Below are positions 43,201 through 56,366 of a DNA stretch of 64,000 bases, one piece after another. Both the position numbers and the translations under genes were made by a program. Where the stretch lies: contig CM041297.1 in NCBI GenBank assembly GCA_023052935.1, positions 93,403,521-93,467,520 of the forward strand. Direction: 5' to 3'. The DNA is from Piezodorus guildinii (Eukaryota; Arthropoda; Insecta; Hemiptera; Pentatomidae). Positions within the stretch are counted from its first letter, which is position 1. The number at the start of each line of letters is the position of its first letter. The notes below the pieces were generated by a model, which had not been told where the DNA came from, searched no databases, and was given only the letters and a program-made list of their open reading frames with translations.

Positions 43201-44931
43201 TTGAAGAAAGTGGTAATTTTAAACTCAAATATTATTCAATACCGTCATAGAGGTTAGGCACCGCCAGGTAGTAAACATTCAACCAAGTAGCCAACTTAAG
43301 CAGTTTTTTTTTTTTTTCAACAAATAAAATATTTTTTATAAACGAATAGAATGTATATATACACATATTTTTAAAATATTAACAGTTATTTTCAACCAAA
43401 TAGGTTTTAATTAATTTTCATATGTAATGTCATTGCTATTCCCTCCAAATTTTCGTAATTTACTAACATACATATTCAAATTTAAAGATTAAAAGATGGA
43501 CTGTTTCAGTTTAGTATACGACAAGTTTGATTTCATAAATGAATAGACTGATTATTATAATTTTCTTTTTTTATTTCTGAAGTATTCCAGAAACATATCA
43601 CAATTCAAAAATTTACATTAATAAAACCTTAGACCATATGTTTTTGTAGTTGGACTTTTAAAACTCTGGCTTGGTCAGATTTCGAAAGTGCCTTCCAGTG
43701 GCTAAACGCTAATTTAGTTTTCGTAAAGAAACTTTTTTTATGTTACTATATTTTCTTCCTATTAAATCTCCTATCTTTAAATAAATTGAGTTTATTATTT
43801 ATTCCATGTATGATCATTCTTTCACGCTTCATTCTTATGTCTGGATTTCTTTCCATCAATTAACTGCAGTTCTATACTCTAGTTAGTAGTATTCTTCTCA
43901 AAACGAAGCGTTGACCCAAAGGAAGGAAGAGGGGAAGTTTTCTTCTCTCTATCTTTCAAAAAAAATTAAAGCAAATAATGACCCACTTAAAATATTATGA
44001 CATACGTTAAATATTTTACTATTACCAATAAACGTGTATTACAGCAATAGAGGAATACGTTGTTCACGTTCTTTACTGAAAAACAGACCTATGTTGAGTA
44101 ATTTCATAAAGGAAGCCAAGGGAAAATGTTATGTAGTATTCACTTATGGGCTTCAAAATACTAAGCATAATTTTATCATCTATGAAACGCTTGAGCAGTG
44201 TCAGGAGGAAGTATATACGGCCTTCTCCAGCTCTGCCGGTCTTCTGCAAGATTCATACTATTATTCCAATCAAGTCAATCTTTATTTTGTCTTTCCAATT
44301 TGCCTGTCCAAGAGGAAAACCTCGCTGATCCTCTATTACGGCTGGATAGCCTTTGCAAGCAATTCTGTTCGGTTCCATTCCAAGTGTCTAAACTATCTCA
44401 ATCGAATTTAATCTATATCGTTGGCCGGTTTAATATTGAAGACCCAAGTAATGTTATTATGTAACAGATCCTTTCGTGCTTTCCATTGCATCATATGGAA
44501 AAATCTCATTTTTGACGCTTATATACTTGACCAATTCTTAATAGCCAGCATCCATAATTCCAAATAGTTGAAATGTCGATCTGTTTTCTTTTCAAACTCT
44601 AGCTCCTCTCCGAAACCTCACTCATCACTCCTAAAATGGGTACTCCTAGTTAGCTGGTCTAGTAGAAGTTTAAACACAACTGTGTCAATACAAACAATTT
44701 TTTGGATATACTAGCAGAACTTATCTGTACAAAACTTGCATATAAATTCTCAAAAAAATTAAAATAAATGAAAATAACAACTAACAATATCAAAGCATTT
44801 AGAAAATAATTCTGAGGTAAGAAAGTTTCAGCTTCATAAGTGCATATGTATCACATTATTTCCTCAAATCTCATAATGTTACATCCAACTACCACTCAAA
44901 CACAGATTCATTATTAAAAAATTCTCATGGG
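43201..44931. other. IGBP1 upstream flank and unassigned DNA
   Basis: The first hundred bases upstream of 43200 are the presumed 5' untranslated region and promoter of IGBP1; no TATA box was recognised. At 44030-44470 several overlapping plus-strand open frames (up to 125 codons) sit in less AT-rich DNA and look like decayed coding sequence, possibly a retroelement, but no family motif could be recognised. Confidence 0.35.
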
Positions 44932-45207
44932 GTTATCTGTAGCATGGTGGTTAGCATAACAGCCTCCTATGCCAAAGGTCCCGGGATCCAACCCGCAGGT
45001 AGTCCAAAGATTTATTAATGGGAGTGAAAAATCCTCAGTTATGCCGTCCTTCAGAGGGTGGTCCCCGAGCCTATGCGATGCCAGGTACCCCTTAAAGATC
45101 CCTACCCTAATTAAACCTGGATAGGCCAAATTTAGGATTCCCACTGTAGCATCATCAGATTAACCACAACAGCATAAAGGAATGTTAAATAAATAAACAA
45201 TCAACAA
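44932..45207 (+). mobile_element. SINE-B copy
   Basis: tRNA-like head (GTGGTTAGCATAACAGCC; box B degraded to GGGATCCAACCC), the family body, and the tail CAGCATAAAGGAATGTTAAA followed by TAAATAAACAATC. Same length and end as the reverse copy at 8489-8758. Confidence 0.8.
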
Positions 45208-45309
45208 CTTGTACTTCTGATGTTGCTTAAAATTACATGTCTTTGCCATGCAAATGTCCTAAGTACAAAATGATGTGAAAACAATTAATGTTTTAGTCTA
45301 CAAAACAGG

Positions 45310-45475
45310 ATATAATTGTATGGGGATTCACTTAAACCTCCCCATTCTCACCCTCCCTCCCCTCCCCGGTATGGGAAACCCGGCAGCCAAGTGAAGGCTA
45401 CTCACAAAAATAGATGTAGGGAGTGATGACCCCACCCTATAACATATCACCGAGAATCATGGTTGTAATTTAAAT
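45310..45475 (+). repeat. SINE-C body fragment
   Basis: Starts at TATGGGGATTCACTTAAACC and follows the SINE-C body (GGGAAACCCGGCAGCCAAGT, GTAGGGAGTGATGACCC). The tRNA-like head is missing. Confidence 0.65.
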
Positions 45476-45479
45476 CTAT

Positions 45480-46232
45480 CTAACTGTGATGATATTAAGT
45501 TATGGAAAAATAGTCTAGCAACATTGAGGGTTCAAATACAAAAAGATATTTATACTCAGAATATTATTAAAGTTAGAAATTCCAAAACCTTTCCCTTATA
45601 TCCACATCTAGCCACAGTAAATTACATTACTGACGAATGTTCTCTGGAGGTGATTAGATGGGTAATTAAAATCAGGGGTGATGTTTTAAACTAAATTATA
45701 AAAATTTCAAGAAAACAAATAATATATGTAGTTTGTGCAATACAAATGAAACAGAAGATCTTTTTCACTTTTTGGCTGCCTGTCCAATACTTTCAGAGTT
45801 TAGAAAAAAATACTTTAATTTTAAAAATTTAACTTGGGATCCAATTTTAGAATTAATAAATGGAAAATATTGGCTGGCGTTAATTAATTTCTCCAGATCA
45901 GCTTTCTCTTATAGAATGTTGCTAACGAAAGAATTTAACTATTAGTGAATTTGTTAAATTCGATTTAACATATTGTGAATTTGACTTTTTAAGAATTGAT
46001 TTTAGTACATAAATAACATGCGAAGTGTTTGTTTCTTATTTTGTTATTAATTATTTATATTGATAGATAAAAGGTTAATTTTGTCAATAAATACAGACTC
46101 CACGGACGGTCAATTGACCATTTAGTATGTCTGATTTTTATTACTGTATTTTGTAATTTGTAAATTGTTTATTTTCTATTTACTGTAATTTAGAAAAATA
46201 AAAACAGACTTTTCTATTTATCTATCTATCAT
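45480..46232 (+). pseudogene. LINE C-terminal end with 3' UTR
   Basis: Plus-strand translation with one early stop gives NSLATLRVQIQKDIYTQNII, VIRWVIKIRGD, then a cysteine-containing end CSLCNTNETEDLFHFLAACP followed by FRKKYF, stop at 45943-45945. A C..C....H....C-type cluster after the reverse transcriptase is typical of several LINE clades (CR1/jockey-like). The 3' untranslated region ends in a short (TCTA)n-like tail near 46230. Confidence 0.7.
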
Positions 46233-46324
46233 GGTAATCAATCTTAGGAAATCACACCATGTAGCCAAGGGCCCCAATGGCTTGTCGAGCAACTGAAAAA
46301 AAAAGTATACAGAACAGTGTTACT

Positions 46325-46580
46325 TACTTAACGTCTCATTAACATTGTCAGCATACTAGCTTAGAATGCTTACTAGGCATAGGGTCCAAAGTTCAACTAT
46401 TGTCTATAACAGTATATTATTTATTGTTTTATATAAGTCTAGGGTCTTTCAATCATTCTGGGGCTCACCCAGCTTCATAAAGGGGATACTAAAAAATTAG
46501 AGAGATCATGACAGAAGTTAATATTTGATATTCCCACATCAAATCCTTGCTCAAACAGAAACAGTACTGATTCCAAAAGC
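46325..46580 (+). repeat. Diverged SINE-A copy
   Basis: GCATACTAGCTTAGAATGC and GGGTCCAAAGTTCAACTA (degraded head), then TCTGGGGCTCACCCAGCTTC, ATAAAGGGGATAC and AGAGATCATGACAG parallel to the SINE-A body. Confidence 0.45.
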
Positions 46581-48606
46581 CCTCAAAATTTTAAGAGGTA
46601 ATTTCTTTTTAAGTCATGGGTAGTGAAACCATGCATTTTGGAGTAACAATCAAGATGAATGTAATGCCAAAGTTTACATCTGTCCAAGAAAAAATAAGTT
46701 ACTTTTGTAGTAGACAAAACAGATCAGCAATCTAAGTTGGTTAGTCATGAAGAAATTATTCCTTACTACTTAATTATAGTTTATACTCAATATGAATGAA
46801 TATTAAGGATGTATCTACAGATAAGTATGACTATTATCCTCAGGACTGCATCTGCCTTTAAGGTAAATTACAAAACAAAGTTAACTAGTAACTTTATAAT
46901 TAAATGAATAAAAACAATTCAAACCAGTAAGGAATAACTTTATTTTTTTATAAATAATATAAGGGAAAAAACAACAAATATTTAGCCTGCAATTTTATTT
47001 TTTCTTAGTTACATATTCACAATGATAATTACAATAAATGTAATACTAAAAAAAATATGTCATTTTAAAAATGATTTAGAAATATATTTTAACTGAAATA
47101 ATTATATTTAAATTCTAATAATTCATCTTTTTGTTTTTAGAAATTGGACATTCATTTTGATTACTTAAAAAAAATACTGATTACAAATTGTCTTACATAT
47201 ATCATTCAATAAATTTAAATCAAATCGTTCGACATCAGTTATTTATAATAAAATAGTAATTATGCAACAAATTTCAGCTCACGACTACCCTATATTGGGA
47301 GATCTATGTACGTCCAGAATTCAAATACACACAAATCTTGGATACATATATTTCAAACCATTTGGTATCATCTGAGAAAATATTCATTAATAATTTATAG
47401 CTACTTCATAAATAAGTGACACATTCTACTAAAAAACTTTACTATTGTTTTCTGATTTAAGAGGTACATTAAAGGAACCCTGATTATCTGACAACCATGA
47501 TGCAACTAAAATTTTAAGTCTTAAAATAATACCTAGCTCAACTTAAAAACACGGTACTAATACTACCATAAAGCCATTCCATTTTAATTATTCCAATTAA
47601 TTTCAAACATAGAAACATTAAGATTACCTCAAGTAATTAACTTTATAAGGCTTTCTATGTAGCTATTAACTGGAAACAGTTCATTATAATCCTCAGCTTA
47701 AATTCTAATTATTTTAATAAATCCATCTCATGATATGACATTAGTTTAATAGAATTGTGTAAACAAAATTGTTGCCTTATTTTCAGTAGTTAGCAGATGA
47801 CTATGGTGATCAGCCATGCTTAATTCCTCACAACCTAAAAGGGCCTAACTACCTTTCAAAGAAAATAGATAGAAAATAACTTCTTTTTTTTTTTAATTAA
47901 AAAAAATTAGCAAATCAAAATAAACAGAATACACAATTTCCGACAATTATACACATATAACATCTGATACAAGGTTTAATTTAAAGAAATGGGCATGAAA
48001 GAACTGAAGTTTTAAACTAAATATCAAAATTTATTACAGAAACACCAATCCTTCAAACATGAAGTTTTTATATAAAGATAAAATGTCAGATAAGCAAGAT
48101 CCACAATTAATCATTAAATAAAATAAAGGATATAAAAAAAAAAGTATACATCAAGAAAAAAATTTAATGCAAAATATAGTTGTTAGAAATGGAATAACAG
48201 CCTTCAATACGTGTAAAAAATAGGCAACAATGTGAATAAACGCATTATGTATGGAGTGCTAAAGTAGTGAGATCTTTTTTTTTCAATATTCTGGAATAAA
48301 AATTATCAAACTATTCTTTAAAGATAACCTCCCCAAGAAGTATATTAGAAATGTGTTAAGGGATGTATCAGTCATCAAGGAGGCAAGCTTATAAAACAAT
48401 TTGATTCAATATTTAAAGTCACAATACAGTACTCCCTCCATAATCAACACCTTCAATTGTTTTGGAAATGCTAGTAAAGATTAAAGAGTAAACAAATTAC
48501 TTTTATTTTTCTAAAATGAAATAATATAAACAAATTTCCCAATGTAAATTATAATTTGTCATAAAAATAATTTATAGTGGATATAATTAGTTGACCATTG
48601 AGAATT
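46581..48606. other. AT-rich, repeat-poor non-coding DNA
   Basis: No coding region, no copy of the repeat families found elsewhere in the window. It may be intergenic, or the distal part of a long AGO1 3' untranslated region. Confidence 0.4.
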
Positions 48607-48855
48607 ACTGAAAGGAATTAGTCCGGGTGGCGGTCGGTGAATGAAACAATTGAGTAGTTTAGACCGTTTATTTTTTGCCAACATTTCGACCCCCATTGTG
48701 GGTCATCATCAGGGTGTTGTAAACTACTAAAGGAAACTAGGTACAACACGCCCTGATGATGACCTACAATGGGGGTCAAAACATCAAAAAATAAACTGTT
48801 AAAACTACTCAATTGTTTCATTCACCGACCGCCACCCGGACTAATTCCTTTTAGT
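48607..48855. repeat. Palindromic pair of Penelope-like ends
   Basis: Arms 48607-48721 and 48742-48855 are inverted copies of about 115 bp with few mismatches, separated by a 20-nt loop. Each arm contains the CATCATCAGGG and CCCCCATTGT words and a degraded AACATTTCGA/CAAAACATC motif, the signature of Penelope-like termini. Confidence 0.85.
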
Positions 48856-48984
48856 AAAAATAAATTATGTTTAATATAGTAAGTTAATATTGGAAAAAAA
48901 ACACTAGCAATGATTCAATTCAGAAAAATTATATTAGTATGGATGGAATATTAGGTTGTCTAGAGCATTAGGCCAAAAATTATA

Positions 48985-48990
48985 TTATAC

Positions 48991-49024
<34 letters not shown>

Positions 49025-49060
49025 TAATATTATATATAATATATATACATATATATACAT

Positions 49061-49101
<41 letters not shown>
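48985..49101. repeat. (TA)n-rich microsatellite
   Basis: Interrupted TA and TATACA repeats over nearly 120 bp. Confidence 0.9.
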
Positions 49102-49102
<1 letters not shown>

Positions 49103-51485
49103 TTATATATTACAACTATTCAAAACATTTAGTTAATTCCACATATTAGATCAAATTGAGTTTAATAGGTTCTCTAATAATTACTTAACAAATTATTTAA
49201 TGAATAGTTTTGTTTTTTTAATTGAAGACTGAATAGATAAATGGTATTAACTTTAAACCAAAGACGTGTTTCGTTAAATAAATTAAAATAAAATAAAGAA
49301 AATAAAACTTTTTATCGGACAATATAAACACATCTGTATTTTAAAAATAAATTCATGAAAATTTTATATATATTTTTAAAATTTTATATTGCACTTATAA
49401 AAATAAGCTAGCATATTTTTTTTAATTTGGATTTACAAGACTAGTAAACACACTGGAAACATAAAAATAAAAAGCTGTATTTTTATTTATTTCTTTTTTT
49501 TTTTTTTTTTATTGAACTGTCATACATGCTTAATGTCAAGATCAAAATATATAGCATTTTAACAATTTACAAGAAATATAATTACTTAGTTATAATGTAG
49601 CTTATATATTTTTTTCAGATAAACTAAGGGTAATCCAAAACTTAACTCAATCCAAAACTTCCACAATTGTGTCAGATTAGTGAGAGTGTACTGTAACTAT
49701 TTAGTTTTAATAGTAGTGCCTTTTAATTATCAATAAAGCTATCAAATAATTGGAAAGGAAGGCCCATGAAATAAAAAGGAAGGCTATCTCTTCTAAATAG
49801 TTAATTCAAAGAACTTAACAACTAACTGTGGCCATCTAGTCATGTTCTTAATTCATAAACTGGCATAATATGAATAATTAATACCACCACATATGCAGTC
49901 CAATAGGTTTTAGAAAATAAATTAATCTATATTGCTATGCTGTACTTATTAACCACAATAAACAATATGGATAGATTCATTTAATTTTAATAACTAATAA
50001 TAACATCTTATTTGCATATACTAATAAAACATGTCAACATATCCACATAAAATTTAAGCTTGTTTCATTACCAGAGACCAGAATATTTTACAATAGCATA
50101 TTTACTTATTTCTATAAAAACAATTTAAAAATTTATTACTTTACGTTAAAATAATTCTAATTTTGTATATTTGCAGTTAAATGTATACAAAACCTATATA
50201 CTTTTTATTACAACACCTTTTTTTACTCTAATATAAACTACTTGACTATGAGAAAACAAATACGACATATCTTGATGGTAATTAAATTGATAATTTAACA
50301 AATGAATTACTTGCATGCATAAGTTTAAGTTTTAGAAAAGTATTAGTGATTCTTAGGATATACTGCAGAAACATCCAGGGCTCTGCTAATAAAACATGCT
50401 AACATATCCACAAAAAAACTTAAGCCTAAATTATTACCGTATTACTGCTCGATTTGATTGGACAAGCTCATTGCAGGATTACTGAGATATGAGAGACACT
50501 TTTAAAACATATAAGATATATTATAGCATACAAATAAATTTTATAGACAGTTAATCCACGTCCCAAGGCACAGTTACACAAGGTATATTGGATATAGTTT
50601 TTAAGTCACTATTCTAATTAAAGATAGACCTACATTTTTATTGATTTTATAATAAAATTTTCAGAATATTAAATGTCAATGGGGCAAATAATTAAATTGC
50701 TAATTTTCTATAATTTAATATAGACTATACTCGATGAATCATATTTTACTAAAAACTACAATTATTAGGTCTTGGTTGTTTCCATATTATCGATTGCTAC
50801 TCGTTTTAAGCAATAGTCCTCGGCATCATCATTAAATAAAATATATATGATTAATATAAATAAGGTACAATAGATTATTAATAGATATAACATTCTTAAC
50901 TATAGTTGCATTTTAAATGCTTCTTATAAAGTATATTTGGTGTATCCATAGAAACAGCCCAACAAATTTTGTAACCTTAAATATTAGTAAGGTGTTTTGA
51001 TAAATTTTAGAATATGATAAAAAAATTATTTATAGAACGACTTACAAAGGAATGTACTGGTCAAATACGGTGGCACATTGAAGATAAATCTCTCCTAAAA
51101 TAGTCGTCTCCTATTATAATTAATTAATCCTATAAATATCTTTTATGTCCACATTTGTGCATAATACGTATTAAAACATTATGGCATAATTTGAGACTGG
51201 CGTTTGGTGCTTTTTTAAATACAATGGAAGTACAATAATTGAAGTCACATTTAATTTATAAAAATTGCATAAATGAAAAACAAAATTAAATCATTAACTT
51301 TTCTACAGATTATAGTATTTAAAAAAAGAAAAAGATAAGTAACTTTAAACTAATAATAAATATAAATATTTCGTACATAAGATTTTTATATATATTCAAT
51401 AACATAAAATGGAAATATTTAGGTGAATAGCAGTGGACTTCAATTCATTCTACCTTAATGATTGAGATGAGCCTGGTTTATTAAT

Positions 51486-51561
<76 letters not shown>

Positions 51562-51919
51562 GAAAATAACATACACTAAGAGGTGAAAAAAAAGATCAAT
51601 TTTTTTTTTTTCCTTGTTTTTCTGTAAAATTTCAAAAACTATAAATATGTTTGGATCGACTAATATGTAACATAGAACACCTATCGGATGACTTATTTAG
51701 AGAAAAATAAAGAGGAACACAACTTAACTGAAATTATTTTGAGATTCAAGTGTTGTTCCCATAAAAAATATGAAAATATTACTGAGAATTTTCATAAAAA
51801 CCCTTTAAAACAAAATATACATAAGATGAGGTAATATATCCAGCTAAAAATTGGATTTGAATACAAATGGTAAATTATGAGATTAATTACCAGTTTATTA
51901 TAACTAACATATTGTCTTT

Positions 51920-51950
<31 letters not shown>

Positions 51951-53224
51951 CCTCTCAGTGTAGAAAGCAAAACGTAATATTTAGATAAGATATTAATAGT
52001 ATTATATAGTCCGTTATCTATAATTGACCTTTAAGGGTTAATCACTTTAAAATATTTGAATTTTATTGCAGGTCCCATATCCTTCTGAAAACCTAACTAA
52101 TGAGATTTTTTTAATCTTTCCTATATAAGCACATAACATGAGCATTATTGAATAACAAGCTCATAAAAATTTAATAAAAAACAAATTAACAAATATTTTA
52201 TTTTGTGTAGTCAAATGACACGAAGTATATAGATTTAAGATCATAAAAATACCTTAGAAAAAAATATATATATAAAATTAAATAATTAAAAAAAAGACAG
52301 CTTTCTAAATAATATAAGCAAATACAATTTTTAAAACAGAATCGTAGCTTATTAAGAAAATAATACCTGCATCTCTTAAAATTGTGAATATTGAGTACAT
52401 AATAATAAATAATCATGTAAAAAATAAAAAAGAAAGAAAATAAGAATTCATCAAATGTTAAAATATAACAAATAACAAGTACAGGTGAAATTTATCTTGT
52501 AAATAAAAATAACATTAATATGAAGGAAATTAAAATTAACAATTCTTTTGCATTATTTCATTCAGCAGATTAAAATTTTTAAGTCGACTAAGTGAGGACA
52601 CTAATCACACAGACCTGTTCTAACTTAAAGCTGACTTTAGTACATCGCCTGGAGACATGACTACACAACCATTTGGTATATTCATCCTCATAGAATAAAA
52701 AGATTAAAGCTATCAACAAATAGTTGACTTGGAGACCTTGGCTTAAGAGAGAAATAAAGAGAGAAATATAAAATAAATATATAAAAAAAGGAAAGAAAAG
52801 AAAAAGACAAGCATAATGGAACAAGTTACAACTTATCTACTAAGTTATATAGGTTTCTTCATGTATCTCTCTTGACAGCCCTAAACCTATTTACATGCCT
52901 AGACTTGTGCACCAGCTAAAGAAGACTTATATTAATACGGCAGCTTTCCTCCATTAGTTTTCTTCCAACTAGTGAAATTTGACTTAACAAATATGAATCA
53001 GTGTTTTCATTTGACTCTTATGAAAATATAACTATCACTGCTTTTTTTTTGTAGGTTCCTTAATCATAAAATAATTATCTTAATATTAGAAATCGCATTA
53101 AAAAGGACGACCAACACAGCGATAAAACCCCTTCAAAAGAGGGTAAACAATTAAAGAGACCATTGAATAATAGCTGGCTGGTTCCTATAATCCCACATGG
53201 CAGGAAGTTCTCATGAAACTTAGG
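49102..53224. other. Repeat-poor AT-rich DNA downstream of AGO1, possible extended 3' UTR
   Basis: No coding region. A pure (TA)n tract lies at about 51488-51558 and T runs near 49493-49511 and 51921-51949. Unlike the introns and the left half of the window, it has almost none of the interspersed repeats, which fits transcribed 3' untranslated sequence; this is inference only. Confidence 0.35.
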
Positions 53225-53333
53225 TTATGCAAAGTACATTACTTTCTTTGTATCTGCATGAACGGTAATTGCTCGTGCCATTGCACCAGGTGTTCGGTCT
53301 TCACTGCAGCCTGACTGGTGAGAACCCTCACCG
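53225..53333 (-). CDS. AGO1: AGO1 last exon
   Basis: Acceptor TTTTTAG; completes a split serine, then [33 protein letters not shown] and TAA at 53227-53225. Confidence 0.97.
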
Positions 53334-56332
53334 CTAAAAAGAAACAAAATAACATAAGTAAAGAAATGAGTATAATATTTACGCTTAAAATTGTTTATTA
53401 AATCCCTTTAAAAAATTTAAATGAAAACCTTCCTTGTTATTGTTATCCGAAAAACAAAGTTTTGCATTTTGTTCTGGAATACTGAGTTCAGAAATATTAG
53501 CAGCTTTCTCCAAGGAGAAGAATACCTGAATTTCAGAACACAAATCAAGAGGCACCGAATAGTGAACCAGCTGAGGGTAGACAACTTGACAAGACCAATA
53601 GTGAACAGTGAGGGAAAATCATTTAAACTGGAGGGGGAAGAAAATTGCACTGTTAGTAATTTAAAAAAACCAGAAAACCTAAATCACTTTGTCTAATGTA
53701 TAATGAACTTAGGAATAACTATATTCATAAATATATAAATGAACAAAATAATTCAATATTAGGGAATCTGCTAACAATTGATAATGTGCAGAAACTAAAT
53801 GATATATTTTACTATAAAGAGGGCAGTCTAAAAATTAAAATTAGATCATTTATAATTAACGAATAAGACATAGATTTTCTGGTTAATGCCTCATTCATTA
53901 TTATCAAAAAGTGAAGTGAAATAAGTTTTTTTCTTTTTTATTTACTTTGTTATTACTTTTTTTCTTTAACTTATAATATTATTTTACATTGTTAAGCCTA
54001 ATTTATATTAGGTTATAGAAATTGAAAGATTTATATTTTGTTAACAGATTACTTTAAATTCCTCAAATGTTCAAATTTTTATTTTATTTTTGTGGTTTTG
54101 TTTTACATTCTTGTTTTTAATTTCAAAAAGTATGGTTTATTTATTTTATATTAATTATGTCTGTAAATAGTCTTCAGTTGTTTTTATTTTGTATTTTTTG
54201 TGATATTGTCAATATATGAACTGACCAACCCCTTTTGTATGGGGATTACCCCGAAAACAAATAAATATTATTATTATTTTATTTTGTTCTGGTAATTTTC
54301 ATAACTGCTTTATGGCAGAATAATAAATAATTATTGAAAAAAAAAGACACCCCCTCTTTTTAGATATTCATGATGGTCAGAACGGTATGGTTAATTTTAT
54401 TAAAATTGTATATTGGGAGACAGAGAGTGGGGAATCCAAATAAAAATACAGTGCCTTCAAGTCATACCAACCGTAGGGATATTAATTTTACCTAGGGACA
54501 CATTTGTAAATTGGAACATCGGTCAAGTGGCAGGCACTATGTTGAAGTTCGTAAAACACAATGTTTAGTTGTATAAGCATAAGTAGCATTAGAAATATAA
54601 ACTATGGCATGAAAAAAAAAATGTAATTAAAGCATTTTTATTGATATAATAATGCATACCTGTCATGCTCTTTCTCGACAAGATGGTACCTCGCTCTAAA
54701 TGCAACTAGGTGGGCATAATATGCAGGAGCAGGTATAGATACTGAGCGTGTACACCTCACATACGTATGGCACAACTGATAAGTTAAGCATTGCAGTTCA
54801 TCAGAATCAAAATGATTGTCATCCCATAATACATGATAATGACTTGGCCGGCTAGTACCCTGTAAAATACAATTGCAATGATATTATATTAACAATAACA
54901 AAAATAAATAAAAATATTGGTTCATTAAACACACAGAGATCCAAACTATATTTACAATATAATTAATTAAAACTTGATTTTAAAATCTGTTTTTAATTTT
55001 AAGGAGACTGGGCGGCTGAGCAGGCTAACGTGGTTAGCCAAGCAACCTGATAAACAAATTTGTAAAAGTAAATGATTTTGAGATCGTCTATCCGTGCCAG
55101 GCACTGGAAATTAATCTCCAGTCCTCCCTTTCAGGCCCAAGAAACCCTACATAGCTACCTACAAATGGGTGGTAGGGGTATAAAAAAGAAAAGAATTTAA
55201 TCTATAAAACAGAATATAGCAAAATATATTAAATAAAAATCATAAACAAAAAATACACTGGACCCCGAGTTTTAAATCCATAAAAACTATTTTTTAAGAT
55301 GCATTACCTTACGATCCCAACGCCAACTTTAATAAGAGTCGAAGCACGTATATGTGAGGTCAAGTTTATTAACAAGTTTTAAGAAGAGTTAAATTATTGC
55401 CCACTGAGCATAATTAAAGCTATAGGAACAAGAATCCTTTAATCGATTAGCATGTATTTTGTTTCTTTAATAAAATATCTCGATGTGATTTTTTCTGTTT
55501 TGTTTTTTTTGTTATAAATAACCAAGTAACAGAAAACAATCACTCATCAATTAAAATATAATTTTTTTTAAATTAAATATTTTGATCTGATCCTGAAGGA
55601 GAAACTTCAATTGTGGGTTTTAACAAAAAAATTTCTTGGTAATATACCAAATAAATAATCAACAAAATAATTCAGAAAATAACAACTCAATAGTAAGTAA
55701 AATAAAATTGTGAAGTGAGAATAGTTGACTGTGAATATATGGGAGAAGTAAGTTGAGGTTGCAGTCAAATAAACACACAATTAAGTATCAACTTAATGTG
55801 ATGGTGCCGATGTTTCGGTCTAAATTTATATTGAAGGAGTGAGAGTCCAACAAAAATAAGTAAACACAATGAAATTATAAAAATTAGTAAAAACAATGAA
55901 TTAATTCATTCATTGTTGGACTCTCACTCCTTCAATCGCTCTGAAGAAGACCTATAATTTAGGCCGAAACGTTGGCACCATTAAATTAAGTTTATATTTA
56001 ATTTTGTGTTTATTTGACTGCATCCTCAACTAACTTCTCAAAAAATTATTAATATTAAATAAAAAGTTCATTTAATCTTAATGTAGCCTAATATTTCAGT
56101 ACTCAATTGTTACATAAACCTAAGATCCACCTACCTGAATACCTTGATGGCTGCAAAGGTAGAAGTCAAATTCAGTAGGATGGGTTATTCCCACATCTAC
56201 AGTCGTACCAGCAGGTATATTTCCAGACTTACCACTTTGCTCTTTCTTGTCAGCACAGAATAACCTGAAAAAAAAAAAACATACATTGTAAAGAGGTCTG
56301 TTTAAAACCTACAATTATTCATCTAAAAAACA

Positions 56333-56366
<34 letters not shown>

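Noticed and set aside
52198..52824. Minus-strand frames of 72 and 78 codons downstream of AGO1
   Set aside because: Low-complexity translations rich in Phe, Tyr and Leu from AT-rich DNA; no start context or conservation signal visible.
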